Virus record (IMG/VR): IMGVR_UViG_3300028393_000213
Coordinates: 1 to 33,314 of that record
Reading direction: 5' to 3' (one strand)
Origin: a virus
DNA length: 33,314 bases
Shown piece after piece: positions 19,519 through 27,053 of this stretch. The notes under the pieces were generated by a model. The model saw only the letters and a program-made list of their open reading frames with translations. It was not told the DNA's origin and did not search any database. A program made the position numbers and the translations under genes. Each line of letters starts with the position of its first letter. Within the stretch, counting starts at the first letter, position 1.

Positions 19519-22178
19519 TAATATGCCAGCCGCAGTGAGGGGTTGTTCTTCATCTGGGCGCTCACGATCCGGGCGAGTTCAGCACCGTTCGAGCGGAACA
19601 AGGCCGCAACAGACGAGGCGTCATTGGCGTGGACGTGGAGATGGACAGCACCGCCGCCACCAGCGGCGCCAGGCGCAGACGGGAATGGAGATGCGCCGCC
19701 TCGGATACCGGCCGCGACGTCGGCGGGGATGATCATTTCCCCGGCGTGAACCTGGGCGACCATGTCGGAGGGGAGCGACCAGGCGCCGACGTCGAACGAG
19801 GGCAGCATCCCGAACGCCGACACAGCGGCGAAGGCCACGCCGGCGGCGATGGGAGCGAGCACGGGGCCGACAATGGGAATTTCTACAATCGCCGCATACG
19901 CACCGGCAGCAGCCCTCGCTGCCTTTCCTCCGATGTCGCTGGCAGTCGTCGTCATGTTGATCGCCTTTGTCGCCCCCGCGGCCGATATCTCGGCGGCTTC
20001 TCGAACCGTGAGGCCAGTGACCGTCGCCGTCGTTTTTGTGGTCTCCATCCCCAGCCATGCCGCGATCTTGCTGGTGATCAGCGCGTCGAAGCCGGAGTCA
20101 CCGCGCGCGATGGCGGAGCGAACGGCGGTTGCAGTCGCCGACACTTCGTTTTTTGTCATCTCCATGGCAATCCACCGGCCGACCATGTGCATGCCCATGT
20201 TGACCGCGCTCTCAAGCACCGCGGTCGCCACCTTCTGCTGGGCCTTCCGCCATGTCTCAGTCCCGGTGATCAAGCCGGTGATGGTCGAACGACCAGCGCT
20301 GGCGATGCCGTCAAATGCCTGCTTGTAGACGCGCATCTGAGCCTCATTGGCCTTGATCACCTCTTCAGTGGCGCGTGACTGCTCCTGGATTTGACGGTCA
20401 GCCAACTCACGGGCGAGCTTCTCACGGGCGTGCATCGCCTCGCGTTCGGCCAGCGTGCCCTTTGCCAGCGTGGCGATCAGGTTGTCGAGTTGCCGCAGTT
20501 CCTGTTCGCCGATCAGAGCGGTTTGGTCGACAACGCCTTGCAGGATTTCGGCGTGAGACTTCTTGCGCTCGGCCTGCATCTGGGTCGCTGCCGCACGAAC
20601 CGCCTGAACGTCCTCGCGGGCCGCCTCCTCGACGAGACGGACTTGCTCCATCACTGCCGAGCGAACGACCTGCGTCTGAATTTTCAGTTCGTCTTTGTAG
20701 AGTTTTGAGTGCTCACCCTCGGCTGCGCGGATGATCGCTAGCTTCTGATTTTCAAGGTCCTGGACCATCCCCAGGTTATCGTGGTTCGCCGCTACTTCAG
20801 CCGCCAGGCCGGCCAGGTGCTCTTGCAAAGTGTGCTTGGCTGATCGCTCGGCCAGGCGCTGCATGATCATGTCACGCGCTTCTTCGGCCTGGACCAGCTT
20901 GTCCTCGGCCTCGATGCGGTTCTTGGTTCCTTCTTTGGTCTGGCCGACAACCCCCTGCCAGAACGTGACTGTCGCCTTGGCCTCCCCCTCGTGTGTCGCG
21001 CGCCAGTCTTTGCCCTGCGTCCGGGCTGCCATGCCAGCTTCGCGGGTGACAAGGTGCAGCTGCTCGGTCATCTGCTGCGACCAGGAGACCGGCGGAGGGG
21101 TCTTCATCTGGTCGGTCAGCGCGCCCAGGGCTGCCTTCGTGCGTTCGATCGCGGCGATTTGCTTCTTGGAAGGATCAACCTCACCCGAGGCCGGTCCAGT
21201 GCCCTGAAGGCCGGGCTGGCGCTTGGCCAGGTCCTGCTGCTGGCCGACTAGCGCCTTAAATGCATTGCCCTGGGCGCCAAGACTGGTCTGGGTGTTCACC
21301 TCGCGGGTGTTCCGCGCCAGTTCGTACAACAGGATCGACCGAGCCTTGATGGCGTCGTTGTCCTCCGCCGCTTTAGTGAAAGCCTTTATAGTCTCGGGGA
21401 GGGCGCGGGTCTTCTCCAACAGCTCGGCGCCAGCGCGCGCGTTGAGGTTCCAGGCCTCGACAATGCGTCCAGCCGCCTGCGGTACGTCATCGCCCATCCG
21501 CAGAGCGAGCTGCGACACGCCCGAAGTAAGTTCGTCGATAACAGGCTTTGATGTGCCGGGGATCGAGGCAAAAGCATGGACGACCTTACCGGCCACCTCG
21601 ACGCCGGTGTCGCCGATCTTCGCCAGTTTCTTGACCTGGGCATCTAGATCGGCATTGGAGACGCCGGACCCAATGCCACCGGCCTCGGCGAGCAGTTTGG
21701 CGTCATGCAGCTTATGCAGCCACTCGATCAAATGCATCGCGGCCATCGCGCCGACACCGAAGGCGCCAGCCAGCGCCATCATCGCCCCAGAATTGCCTGC
21801 CATGCGGCTGGTCAAAATCATCAGCGACCCGCCCATCTTGCTGAACCGGCCGGACATCGCCTCATGAACCAGCACCATGGCCTCGGTCGCCGCGCCGTGG
21901 TTGTGCGTCGCCTTTGTCAGCTCCTCCAGCGCAGGCTTGGCCGTCTTCAACTGCGTCGAATAGTTGGTGACCGACCCCTTGGCCGTATTCATCGCCGCCG
22001 ACGCTTTTTCGAGCGCCACGATCTGCTCAGCCGTCGCCTGATTGCCGGCGGTTCGGACCTCCTGCGCCGCCTTCCGCACCTCGGCCGAATAGTGCTTCAA
22101 GTCCTCCTGCGCCAACGCAAGCTGGGCGCGCAGCTTCGTGGCATCAGCGGTGATGTTTACGGAAATATTATCGGCCAT
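19518..22178 (-). CDS. Tail tape measure protein, 886 aa
   Basis: The protein starts with a coiled-coil region (MADNISVNITADATKLRAQL, then QEDLKHYSAEVRKAAQEVRT) and continues with long helical segments, a hydrophobic stretch near residues 125-150 (GAMMALAGAFGVGAMAAMHL) and a second near 750-790 (IVGPVLAPIAAGVAFAAVS). It ends GEMIIPADVAAGIRGG and a His/Val-rich tail, common in tape measure proteins of alphaproteobacterial phages. It sets tail length and is injected with DNA. AGGAAA before ATG 22178 supports the start. It follows the frameshifted chaperone, the standard position. No muralytic domain was seen. Confidence 0.9.
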   Translation of the reverse strand: MADNISVNITADATKLRAQLALAQEDLKHYSAEVRKAAQEVRTAGNQATAEQIVALEKASAAMNTAKGSVTNYSTQLKTAKPALEELTKATHNHGAATEAMVLVHEAMSGRFSKMGGSLMILTSRMAGNSGAMMALAGAFGVGAMAAMHLIEWLHKLHDAKLLAEAGGIGSGVSNADLDAQVKKLAKIGDTGVEVAGKVVHAFASIPGTSKPVIDELTSGVSQLALRMGDDVPQAAGRIVEAWNLNARAGAELLEKTRALPETIKAFTKAAEDNDAIKARSILLYELARNTREVNTQTSLGAQGNAFKALVGQQQDLAKRQPGLQGTGPASGEVDPSKKQIAAIERTKAALGALTDQMKTPPPVSWSQQMTEQLHLVTREAGMAARTQGKDWRATHEGEAKATVTFWQGVVGQTKEGTKNRIEAEDKLVQAEEARDMIMQRLAERSAKHTLQEHLAGLAAEVAANHDNLGMVQDLENQKLAIIRAAEGEHSKLYKDELKIQTQVVRSAVMEQVRLVEEAAREDVQAVRAAATQMQAERKKSHAEILQGVVDQTALIGEQELRQLDNLIATLAKGTLAEREAMHAREKLARELADRQIQEQSRATEEVIKANEAQMRVYKQAFDGIASAGRSTITGLITGTETWRKAQQKVATAVLESAVNMGMHMVGRWIAMEMTKNEVSATATAVRSAIARGDSGFDALITSKIAAWLGMETTKTTATVTGLTVREAAEISAAGATKAINMTTTASDIGGKAARAAAGAYAAIVEIPIVGPVLAPIAAGVAFAAVSAFGMLPSFDVGAWSLPSDMVAQVHAGEMIIPADVAAGIRGGASPFPSAPGAAGGGGAVHLHVHANDASSVAALFRSNGAELARIVSAQMKNNPSLRLAY

Positions 22179-22490
22179 TTTCCTGCTTCTCTTCTAGCAG
22201 AGACCAATCAACCGGCCGCTGCGGAGTAGATGGCGCATCACCCGAACGGGGCGGCCGGGGAGTCTTCTTCGCGGGTATTTTGAAATATGCCTGCACCAGC
22301 CACTGAACCGGCGGATGGTCTGTCCAGTAACGCCGCTGGGCGAGATACATCGGGAGCGACCAGCGCTCCCATATCGCCTCTGGCGAACCGCCCTCCATGC
22401 CGGCGGCAGCCAGTTCAGCAACGATATACTCTAAGTCGAGGTCGTCTCCGTTTCGGCCGCCGGGGTCTCCGGCGGCGCCGCTTCCCCCTC
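22168..22490 (-). CDS. Tail-assembly chaperone extension, probably made by -1 frameshift
   Basis: This frame overlaps the end of the chaperone gene in its -1 frame and is open through the region of the slip. Its clear part reads LDLEYIVAELAAAGMEGGS, AIWERWSLPMYLAQRRYW and HPPVQWLVQAYFKI, like second tail-assembly chaperones (lambda T-type). An ATG at 22398 has no ribosome site, and the gap from the upstream stop (33 bases) is unlike the tight spacing elsewhere, so translation by frameshift is preferred. A run of five G followed by AA (bases 22482-22488, read on the minus strand) is the best slip candidate but is not a perfect heptamer. The start given is the estimated upper limit of the frameshift zone. 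Confidence 0.6.
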
Positions 22491-22793
22491 GCGCACGAGC
22501 CCCGAGTCGACCATCAGGCGATGGACGGCTGCCGAGATGCCCGCACGCTCGTCGGTGCCGGCCACGCGATTGACCAGCAGGCGACGCTTAATCTCCGGCA
22601 CCGTCAGTTCAGGGCGCACGGTGACGACAGCAGCCGAGATGATGGCGATGTCGGCCGCGAGACCTTCCACCGGATCAGTGGCGATCGACGACGCCTTGAT
22701 CGCCGGCCAAGCACGCTCCAGGGCTGCGAAGTTCAGGATGGCGGGAACCACAACGCTCTCGCCACCGATAATGACGATGTTTTGTTGGGACAT
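22431..22793 (-). CDS. Tail-assembly chaperone (G-like), 120 aa
   Basis: This protein coats the tape measure protein before tube assembly. It starts MSQQNIVIIGGESVVVPAIL, continues with helical segments (AADIAIISAAVVTVRPELTV, IKRRLLVNRVAG) and ends in an acidic Pro/Thr-rich tail, which is typical of the G-like chaperone and is where frameshifting usually occurs. The position between the tail tube gene and tape measure gene is diagnostic. AAAAGG lies upstream of ATG 22793. It ends at a TAG at 22431; the alternative -1 frame continues to 22168. Confidence 0.8.
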   Translation of the reverse strand: MSQQNIVIIGGESVVVPAILNFAALERAWPAIKASSIATDPVEGLAADIAIISAAVVTVRPELTVPEIKRRLLVNRVAGTDERAGISAAVHRLMVDSGLVREGEAAPPETPAAETETTST

Positions 22794-22802
22794 TGGAACC
22801 TT

Positions 22803-23552
22803 TTACAGAGACGTGTTGATAAAGCCGATATTGCCGGCGACGTCGGCCGCGATCTGAAAGTCAATTTCAAGGATGGTAAAATCATCCTGTTTTGTCGGGA
22901 GACTCAACTTGCTCGCCTGGCAGTTATTGAACGAGTAAAGAGCCTGCCGACCGTCGTACGGCTGAGACAGGTTGATCGTGAATGCCGGACCAGAACCCAT
23001 GGCGAGGTTCGTGATCGGAATCTGAACACCGGCCACAGACGAGTAAGTGTAGCTGACGTAGACGGCGGCCGAGGCGTCGGCCACAGCGAACGTGTAGACG
23101 CCGGCAGAGACGCTGTATTGACCGACGGTCATGCCCGAGGCCACACGCTTGAGAGGCAGCCCGGTCAGCGCGTAATAAACACCCTGGTCGGCGAGGAAGG
23201 TAGCCGAGTTGGTCACCGTCACGGTGTAGGTGCTCACGGCGGGAACGGTCCCTGGCTCGCTGTCGGCGAACAGGGTTTGCGTTGCCGGGGTCGTCGCAGC
23301 GCCGAAGTAGATGTCGTTGAACAGGCTGCCACGGATCGAGGCGAATTTCGCCTTCAGGCTGACCTTCGTCTTCCCCGGAGCCAGCGCGATGGCGTAGCGT
23401 TTCTGGCCATACAACTCCTTCAGGTCGGCCGAGAAATCGAGCGTGGCGTCCTGCAAAATGCCGAAGCGTCGGGGTGTAGCAGGGCTGGCGGTGAGGCTGG
23501 TGCCGATGAGAACACCTGCGGCGAAACCGAGTTGGTCAGCGTATAGGGACAT
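22803..23552 (-). CDS. Major tail protein, copy B, 249 aa
   Basis: One of two adjacent paralogues of the tail tube subunit. The N-terminus MSLYADQLGFAAGVLIGTSL and the C-terminal block YDGRQALYSFNNCQASKLSL are shared with copy A; by eye roughly four residues in five agree. The differences cluster at about residues 20-26, 98-115 and 138-160, which may be surface loops. The chain is mainly beta, as expected for the tube fold. The stop is ten bases before the chaperone ATG. Its upstream region repeats AGCGAGGCCTGAC before the ATG, which includes the end of the gene before copy A, so this copy looks like the duplicate. Confidence 0.82.
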   Translation of the reverse strand: MSLYADQLGFAAGVLIGTSLTASPATPRRFGILQDATLDFSADLKELYGQKRYAIALAPGKTKVSLKAKFASIRGSLFNDIYFGAATTPATQTLFADSEPGTVPAVSTYTVTVTNSATFLADQGVYYALTGLPLKRVASGMTVGQYSVSAGVYTFAVADASAAVYVSYTYSSVAGVQIPITNLAMGSGPAFTINLSQPYDGRQALYSFNNCQASKLSLPTKQDDFTILEIDFQIAADVAGNIGFINTSL

Positions 23553-23569
23553 GTCAGGCCTCGCTTATA

Positions 23570-24313
23570 CTAGAGGGATGTGTTGATGCTACCGATGTTG
23601 CCGCTCAGGTCGGCGGCGATCATAAAATCGATCTCAGCGATCATGAAATCATCCTGCTTGGTGGGCAGAGACAGCTTCGACGCCTGGCAGTTATTGAACG
23701 AATACAGAGCCTGCCGACCGTCGTACGGCTGCGACAGGTTGATTGTGAACGCGGGACCGCTGCCCATGGCGAGGTTCGTGATCGGGATCTGAACACCGGC
23801 GGCGGACGAGTAAGTGTAGCTGATATAGACGGCCAGCGAGGCGTCGGCCGCAGCGAACGTGTAGGTGCCGCCGGTCAGTGAATATGTGCCGGTGGATGGC
23901 GCTGAGGCCACACGCCGGAGAGGCATGCCCGTCAGCGCGTAGTAGACGCCCTGGTCGGCCAGGAAGGTAGCCGAGTTGGCAACAGGCGCCGACCAGGGGG
24001 TCGACGCGGGGATCGTCACCGCCTCGCTATCGGCGAACAACGTCTGGGTCGCGGTGGAGGTCGCGCCGAAGTAGATGTCGTTGAACAGAGCACCACGGAT
24101 CGACGCGAATTTCGCCTTGATCGAGACCTTCGTCTTGCCGGGTGCCAGCGCGATGGCGTAGCGTTTCTGGCCATACAACTCCTTCAGGTCGGCCGAGAAA
24201 TCGAGCGTGGCGTCCTGCAAAATGCCGAACCGGCGCGGGGTGGAGTTCGCGGCCAGGCTGGTGCCGATGAGGACACCTGCGGCGAAACCGAGTTGGTCAG
24301 CGTATAGGGACAT
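23570..24313 (-). CDS. Major tail protein, copy A, 247 aa
   Basis: This is the upstream paralogue and probably the ancestral position. It matches copy B over nearly its whole length (for example TPRRFGILQDATLDFSADL and KTKVSIKAKFASIRG), with short divergent parts such as AVTIPASTPWSAPVAN. It follows the tail terminator and a small gene, as a tail tube gene should, and is followed by a second tube gene, then the chaperones. The ATG lies one base after the preceding stop. Which of the two copies makes the tube, or whether both mix, cannot be told from sequence. Confidence 0.82.
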   Translation of the reverse strand: MSLYADQLGFAAGVLIGTSLAANSTPRRFGILQDATLDFSADLKELYGQKRYAIALAPGKTKVSIKAKFASIRGALFNDIYFGATSTATQTLFADSEAVTIPASTPWSAPVANSATFLADQGVYYALTGMPLRRVASAPSTGTYSLTGGTYTFAAADASLAVYISYTYSSAAGVQIPITNLAMGSGPAFTINLSQPYDGRQALYSFNNCQASKLSLPTKQDDFMIAEIDFMIAADLSGNIGSINTSL

Positions 24314-24314
24314 G

Positions 24315-24518
24315 TCAGGCCTCGCTCAAAAGGCGCGCACGAAGGATCGGCAGCGCAGTGGCGGTCAGGAGATTATAGGCCTCAGTCGACCGGGAGACGG
24401 GGCCGTCGTTGATGAATTCGACCACCCAGGCCACGAACACTGCATCAATGGCGTCGGCGCGAGAATTAGGCAGCGGCGGCGGAGCATCGAGAGCGGGCGC
24501 TTCAATGGTGTCGGACAT
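24315..24518 (-). CDS. Small hypothetical protein, 67 aa
   Basis: The protein is acidic with a Pro-rich N-terminus (MSDTIEAPALDAPPPLPN) and a helical body (ADAIDAVFVAWVVEFINDGP, then AYNLLTATALPILRARLLSE). No family is recognised. It lies between the tail terminator-like gene (9 bases away) and the first major tail protein, one base before its ATG. Small genes of this position occur in other siphophages but are unnamed. The last 10 bases of this gene seem to have been copied in front of the second major tail gene. Confidence 0.65.
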   Translation of the reverse strand: MSDTIEAPALDAPPPLPNSRADAIDAVFVAWVVEFINDGPVSRSTEAYNLLTATALPILRARLLSEA

Positions 24519-24527
24519 GGGGGGTTC

Positions 24528-24956
24528 CTAATTCAGTGCAGGACAGAGAATTGAGACGGGAATGACGGCGATCGCCTGACCATCAAGGTCGCCGGGATAG
24601 ATCTCGATTTTCCCCTCGATCCATGCGTGCGTGACGGTGCCGCCGAGGGTCTGCACGACGCCAGGCGCCGGTTTCAGCAGCGCCTCGATCGTGTCGAGCA
24701 GCCCGTCCATCGCCACCGATGGCGCGACTTGGCTGTCCTTGCCGGACTGGCTGTAGACCCAGACTTCCGTCTCCATCGTGATCTTTGGAGGCATCCCGGT
24801 CGCACGCGCGGAGTAGTGGTCGCCGACGTGGCGGACAAAAACGGCCGGCTGGCTCCTCACCTCGGTCCAGGGCACCAGGCGCCGCCCGGAGGTGTTGAAT
24901 GCGCCGGTGCTGTTGAGCAGCTGGAGCACGGCGTCAACAATCGTGGACCGGCTCAT
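24528..24956 (-). CDS. Tail terminator-like protein, 142 aa
   Basis: The protein begins SRSTIVDAVLQLLNSTGAF and has alternating strands and helices (RSQPAVFVRHVGDHYS, ITMETEVWVYSQSGK, then DTIEALLKPAPGVVQTLG and an ending GQAIAVIPVSIL). The size, fold pattern and position just before the tail tube gene fit a tail terminator or tail completion protein (lambda U-like), which caps the tail and joins it to the connector. Identity is by position and general pattern, not a firm motif. ATG 24956 overlaps the upstream stop as ATGA. Confidence 0.65.
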   Translation of the reverse strand: MSRSTIVDAVLQLLNSTGAFNTSGRRLVPWTEVRSQPAVFVRHVGDHYSARATGMPPKITMETEVWVYSQSGKDSQVAPSVAMDGLLDTIEALLKPAPGVVQTLGGTVTHAWIEGKIEIYPGDLDGQAIAVIPVSILCPALN

Positions 24957-25456
24957 GCGTCGCTCTCCGCTGCTGCGAAGGCGATGGCTGCGCGCATTTC
25001 AGACAGCGCTGATTGTTGCAAGGATTTGATCGGACCGCGCAGGAAGTTCATGGCGCGCAGCGTCGGCGTGCGACTATACGTTCCGACGTCGACGGGCGCA
25101 CCCATACGCGCGCGCAGCCAGACGTGGTCGAGGCGCATCTTGTGGGCGCTTTGAGTGACTGCCACGCCTCGTGAACCGTATTCTAAGGCGGCAGCCTTGC
25201 GCGCTTTCGACTGAGATTGTGTTCTGACCCCGACCACGGCTGCAATGCGGTCGCCGTGGTCATAAACCCGGCCACCAGTCAGACTCTTGAGTTCTCCCGA
25301 CCGCTCGGGCTCCGCTGCCAGAACGGCAGCCTCCAAACGCCTCTCCAGGCTGGTCAGCGTGGCGAACAAACGGTCGTGCAGCACCGCTGGAAACTTATCG
25401 AACCGCAGGACGGCTCGAGTGTCGCCAGCGATATCTACAGCGAAAAAGTCGGTCAC
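24953..25456 (-). CDS. HK97-gp10-like head-tail joining protein, 167 aa
   Basis: The sequence FDKFPAVLHDRLFATLTSLE then RRLEAAVLAAEPERSGELK is like the N-terminal helices of HK97 gp10-type proteins, and the later RKAAALEYGSRG matches their conserved AxxxEYGT-like motif. The last part, NFLRGPIKSLQQSALSEMRA, is the usual C-terminal helix. Such proteins take part in joining the head-tail connector to the tail. It overlaps both neighbours by ATGA (25453-25456 and 24953-24956). The family call is good; exact function is by analogy. Confidence 0.78.
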   Translation of the reverse strand: MTDFFAVDIAGDTRAVLRFDKFPAVLHDRLFATLTSLERRLEAAVLAAEPERSGELKSLTGGRVYDHGDRIAAVVGVRTQSQSKARKAAALEYGSRGVAVTQSAHKMRLDHVWLRARMGAPVDVGTYSRTPTLRAMNFLRGPIKSLQQSALSEMRAAIAFAAAESDA

Positions 25457-26334
25457 GCCGTCACCGGCACGCGATAGCTGTCGAGCATGCCCGATATTTC
25501 TGTGGTGAACACGCCAGTCTGGCCAGGCGACCCGCCCACCCAGTAGCTCTGCTCACCGAGGCCAGGCTGGATCGAGGTCTTGAGGAGCGGATCACGGCCA
25601 CGACCGGCGACCCGCTGCGTGATAATGCGGAGCACGGCGTCAACGATGTCGGCCGGGATCGTGGCGTATCCGCCCTGATAGACCACGGATGTCGGCAGCG
25701 CGGACCAGGTGACCGGGTATCCTGTCACTGCATCGATCCGGATCAGCCAGCCCTTTTTGCTGTCGACCTGATAGTCGACGCCGGCCGTCAAAATGGTGAC
25801 GGCCCCACCAGCCGAAGTCTGGGTCACCGCCGGGCCGAACGCGATTGATGTGCCGGAGGCGATCGCGGCGGTCGTCGAGCGGCTGAGGGTGACGCTGACG
25901 TTGGCCGTGATGATGGTGATCACCGATCCGACAGCAACACCCACGCCAGTCACCGGCTGACCGACCGAGAGACCTGACGTCGAGGCGAATGGCAGGACGC
26001 TGGCACCGATCGCCGCGGCGCTCGATGTCGCCACCACCACCGATGTGCTGACCACTGGATAGCGGCTGAGTTGCACGACCGCCAGGCCACCAGGCGTCTG
26101 GAACGGATACGGGTCGCGGTCGGGAATGACCAGGTCCTGCACCGTCTCCAGCGAAAATGTCCGGTTGCAATAATTCGATGCCGCTGAAGATGCCTGCGTT
26201 ATTGCCCGACCAATGAAGGCGTCGTTCGACGTTTCACCGATAGCGATCGATAGTTCGCTCTTGGCGGTGGCGAGGTCCGTCAGGTCATAACTCGGCGCCG
26301 CGACCAGCGTGGTCGAGAGGATTTCGACGGTCAT
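25453..26334 (-). CDS. Head-tail connector protein with inserted domain, 293 aa
   Basis: The start (PSYDLTDLATAKSELSI, DAFIGRAITQASSAASNYCN) is the DNA-packaging/connector helical domain of gp6-like proteins. The core strands (YPVVSTSVVV and, later, TAGVDYQVDSKKGWLIR) are interrupted by about 75 residues, roughly 101-175, rich in Ala, Ser, Thr and Val with the pattern GLSVGQPVTGVGVAVGSVIT and VTLSRSTTAAIASG. The C-terminal helical part (PADIVDAVLRIITQRVAGRG) is standard. The protein joins the portal to the tail. The insertion resembles short beta modules in fibres and surface proteins. The ATG 26334 is 15 bases after the small gene upstream. Confidence 0.78.
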   Translation of the reverse strand: MTVEILSTTLVAAPSYDLTDLATAKSELSIAIGETSNDAFIGRAITQASSAASNYCNRTFSLETVQDLVIPDRDPYPFQTPGGLAVVQLSRYPVVSTSVVVATSSAAAIGASVLPFASTSGLSVGQPVTGVGVAVGSVITIITANVSVTLSRSTTAAIASGTSIAFGPAVTQTSAGGAVTILTAGVDYQVDSKKGWLIRIDAVTGYPVTWSALPTSVVYQGGYATIPADIVDAVLRIITQRVAGRGRDPLLKTSIQPGLGEQSYWVGGSPGQTGVFTTEISGMLDSYRVPVTA

Positions 26335-26349
26335 GCGGGCCTCGCGTCG

Positions 26350-26532
26350 TTAGGATTTGCGGCGAAGGACACGGCTCACCACGGAGGCAGGTGCAGTAGC
26401 AGTCGGAGGCCACGGGCGAGGGTTCTTTGCCTCGCCCGCGCCGACCAGACGATCAGCGATGTCGTCCGGCAACGCCGCGCTGTCGCCAGCACGCCACGGC
26501 CGGATGTCCCGCGTCAGGTCAACCAGCTTCAT
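26350..26532 (-). CDS. Small hypothetical protein, 60 aa
   Basis: The protein is KLVDLTRDIRPWRAGDSAAL followed by PDDIADRLVGAGEAK and a basic tail. The RPWRAGDxAxLPDDxAxRLVxxGxA pattern is common in short phage head-module proteins next to the connector gene, of unknown function. The ATG shares one base with the upstream stop (26532), and 15 bases follow before the connector ATG. The basic end (VSRVLRRKS) may bind nucleic acid; this is only a suggestion from charge. Confidence 0.68.
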   Translation of the reverse strand: MKLVDLTRDIRPWRAGDSAALPDDIADRLVGAGEAKNPRPWPPTATAPASVVSRVLRRKS

Positions 26533-26975
26533 CAGACAGCCGGGTCGAGGGTTTCGCCGGAGAGCATGACGATTGCGGACACCAGAGCGGTCGGCGAAGT
26601 GCCGCCGGTGAATGCTACAGTCGTGACGGCGCGGATGTAGCGACGCGCCGAGGACAGATTGACGTTGACGGAGTTGTCCGTGTTCGTCGCTGTCAGTGCG
26701 GTCGTCGCCTGGACCACCGAGAGGGCGGAGAGCGGGGCGTAGTCGGCAAAAGTGCTGCCGTCGGCGCTGTCCTGGACCTTAGTGATGACGCTGGTGGTCG
26801 TCGGGGCGCCGCCGAGGGCGCCGACGTTCTGATGAACAACGCAGGACAGCGGCATCTCGTGCGCCATGCGGTCGATCGTCGCGCCGTTGATGGCGCCGGC
26901 AGACGCGCTCTGCGGACGAACGCCCGACAGGGCGAACACAATGCCGCCAATATTGAACTGGGTAACCATTTCCAC
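26532..26975 (-). CDS. Possible capsid decoration protein, 147 aa
   Basis: The chain VTQFNIGGIVFALSGVRPQS and NGATIDRMAHEMPLSC are followed by a beta-rich region (TSVITKVQDSADGSTFADYA, DNSVNVNLSSARRYIRAVTT, PTALVSAIVMLSGETL) resembling proteins listed as phage head or structural proteins downstream of the capsid. A decoration or stabilising protein is a reasonable reading. The start is uncertain: GTG 26975 has AAGGAA nine bases upstream, ATG 26969 follows two codons later, and a longer form from GTG 27014 has no ribosome site. The stop shares one base with the next ATG. Confidence 0.6.
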   Translation of the reverse strand: MEMVTQFNIGGIVFALSGVRPQSASAGAINGATIDRMAHEMPLSCVVHQNVGALGGAPTTTSVITKVQDSADGSTFADYAPLSALSVVQATTALTATNTDNSVNVNLSSARRYIRAVTTVAFTGGTSPTALVSAIVMLSGETLDPAV

Positions 26976-27053
26976 GGGAGATTTTTCCTTGTGCGGAAGG
27001 TGAGCGCCGGCCACGGATTACCGTGACCGGCTGACGGGTCAGGCGGACGCGGA

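Noticed and set aside
22287-23546. Plus-strand open frame of 419 codons opposite the chaperone and tail genes
   Set aside because: Arg/Gly/Asp-rich shadow frame antisense to clear tail genes, with no ribosome site or domain.
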